From positions 1-40,283 of IMG/VR virus record IMGVR_UViG_3300036832_000938: a stretch of 40,283 nucleotides of DNA. The stretch is one strand, 5' to 3'. Of the stretch, positions 39,690 to 40,283 are shown in pieces. Numbering within the stretch: position 1 is the stretch's first letter; each line of letters opens with the position of its first letter. The position numbers and the translations under genes were made by a program. Origin of the DNA: a virus. A model generated the notes under the pieces. It made no database searches. It saw nothing but the letters and a program-made list of their open reading frames with translations, and had not been told where the DNA came from.

Positions 39690-40054
39690 TACGCCACCTC
39701 TCCCAGCCAAACGCTCACCGGCATCTGCTTGCCGAGCTCATGCAACGCCTCGCGTGCTTCGACGGCTTCGGCCATCCATTGCTCGTACATCGAAGCGTCT
39801 CCCTTGCGGACATTCAGTTCCGCGATACGTCCACTCAAGAGCGTTGTAGCGGTCGCGAGTGCATTGTTAAACAGGTCCCACTGTTTTTTGGTCATGAAAT
39901 ATTCCTCCGTTGCTTCTGCGACATCGTCCTGGCAGGCGAGACACAAACCGTCTACAGCGTGGTATTCGCAAAGCCGATCGCCGCAGCGCGGGCAATCGGA
40001 CATGCGGCCGTCGCAGCTCGTCGGTTCGCCGATGCCGCAGGATCTTTGTTGCAT
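39689..40054 (-). CDS. Zinc-finger protein, first gene of the right-hand operon, 121 aa
   Basis: CPRCGDRLCEYHAVDGLCLACQ gives four or more Cys with His near the N-terminus. A helical C-terminus (NNALATATTLLSGRIAELNVR; AVEAREALHELGKQM) follows. ATG 40054 is nearly at the predicted start of transcription, so the message may be leaderless. ATG 40003 (MSDCPRCG) is the next candidate. The beginning of the gene lies in the terminal repeat and is also present at bases 1-16. Confidence 0.65.
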   Translation of the reverse strand: MQQRSCGIGEPTSCDGRMSDCPRCGDRLCEYHAVDGLCLACQDDVAEATEEYFMTKKQWDLFNNALATATTLLSGRIAELNVRKGDASMYEQWMAEAVEAREALHELGKQMPVSVWLGEVA

Positions 40055-40283
40055 GACTGTAGTATGGCAGGATTGTGGGATTGCAGTCAAGTGCTAGGGT
40101 GAGATATACTGTAAATTAATTTGAGGCACCCAAATGCTGACCGAAGAGGATAAACAATGGATCGCAGAACGCCTGGAACGCGTGGAGACCAGACTGCTGA
40201 CGGAGTTTCACAAATGGGCCTCGCCCGTCGAGACGCGGCAGCGCAGCCACGCCGCGGCGCTCCGGGCACTCGACATGGAAATG
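40039..40283. repeat. Direct terminal redundancy, copy 2
   Basis: Identical to bases 1-245 apart from a at 40156 in place of g at 118. It carries the divergent promoters and the first 50 codons of the small coiled-coil gene. When the genome is circularised this copy should be counted once. Confidence 0.95.

Noticed and set aside
1-40283. Diversity-generating retroelement
   Set aside because: There is no reverse transcriptase and no template/variable repeat pair. The pentamer variation is not of adenine-directed type.
1-40283. tRNA genes or a tRNA-derived attachment site
   Set aside because: No cloverleaf-compatible sequence with T-arm and acceptor was noticed, including around the integrase.

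Overview
The window is a complete, circularly closed tailed-phage genome. Bases 1-245 recur at 40039-40283 with one mismatch, so the unique genome is about 40,038 bp. Almost every gene is on the minus strand, packed with ATGA, GTGA or TAATG stop/start overlaps. The virion module follows the P22 (podovirus) plan: terminase, P22-type portal, Ala/Pro-rich scaffold, P22 gp5-like coat, gp4-like adaptor, gp10-like tail hub, adhesins, then three ejection-type proteins. The host is probably a soil or peat Acidobacteriota. That is an inference from the small coiled-coil and membrane-anchored coiled-coil proteins at the left end, which resemble proteins I know mainly from acidobacterial genomes, and from the high GC.

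Layout, left to right. 96-2300: small plus-strand genes (coiled-coil, ribbon-helix-helix, membrane proteins, probably lysis or early functions), interrupted by one minus-strand virion-protein paralogue. 2297-6639: ejection-type virion proteins. 6652-8367: an accessory cassette (Fe(II)/2OG oxygenase-like protein, GNAT acetyltransferase, SAM methyltransferase, the last on plus). 8355-13971: adhesion proteins (DUF2341/LamG protein, collagen-like fibre). 13988-19785: tail hub, adaptor, coat, scaffold. 19805-21500: two arrays of an unusual degenerate pentanucleotide repeat around a 164-residue gene. 21504-31382: portal, accessory genes, terminase and a replication-initiator-like gene. 31379-36226: VRR-NUC nuclease, ParB-like protein, a tyrosine recombinase with altered catalytic residues and two regulators. 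36227-36939: a control region and a plus-strand gene. 37093-40054: Gp157-like protein, RecT/Bet annealing protein and zinc-binding proteins.

How it works together. The right-hand genes look like a recombination and early-regulation module running leftward from a divergent promoter in the terminal repeat. The integrase and the LuxR- and sigma-like HTH genes hint at a temperate or formerly temperate life. The late module makes a short-tailed P22-like particle with several adhesins. I see no endolysin, DNA polymerase, helicase, classical repressor or tRNA.

The most unusual items are: (1) sixteen units of a CTCTG-CTCTG core followed by 5-bp-phased CGNNA runs, in two intergenic blocks of the late region; (2) a large terminase split exactly between ATPase and nuclease halves by about 350 bp carrying an opposite-strand ORF; (3) an integrase with Asn where the first catalytic Arg and the box II His are expected; (4) five hidden 29-45 residue membrane proteins stitched into the operons by start/stop overlaps.
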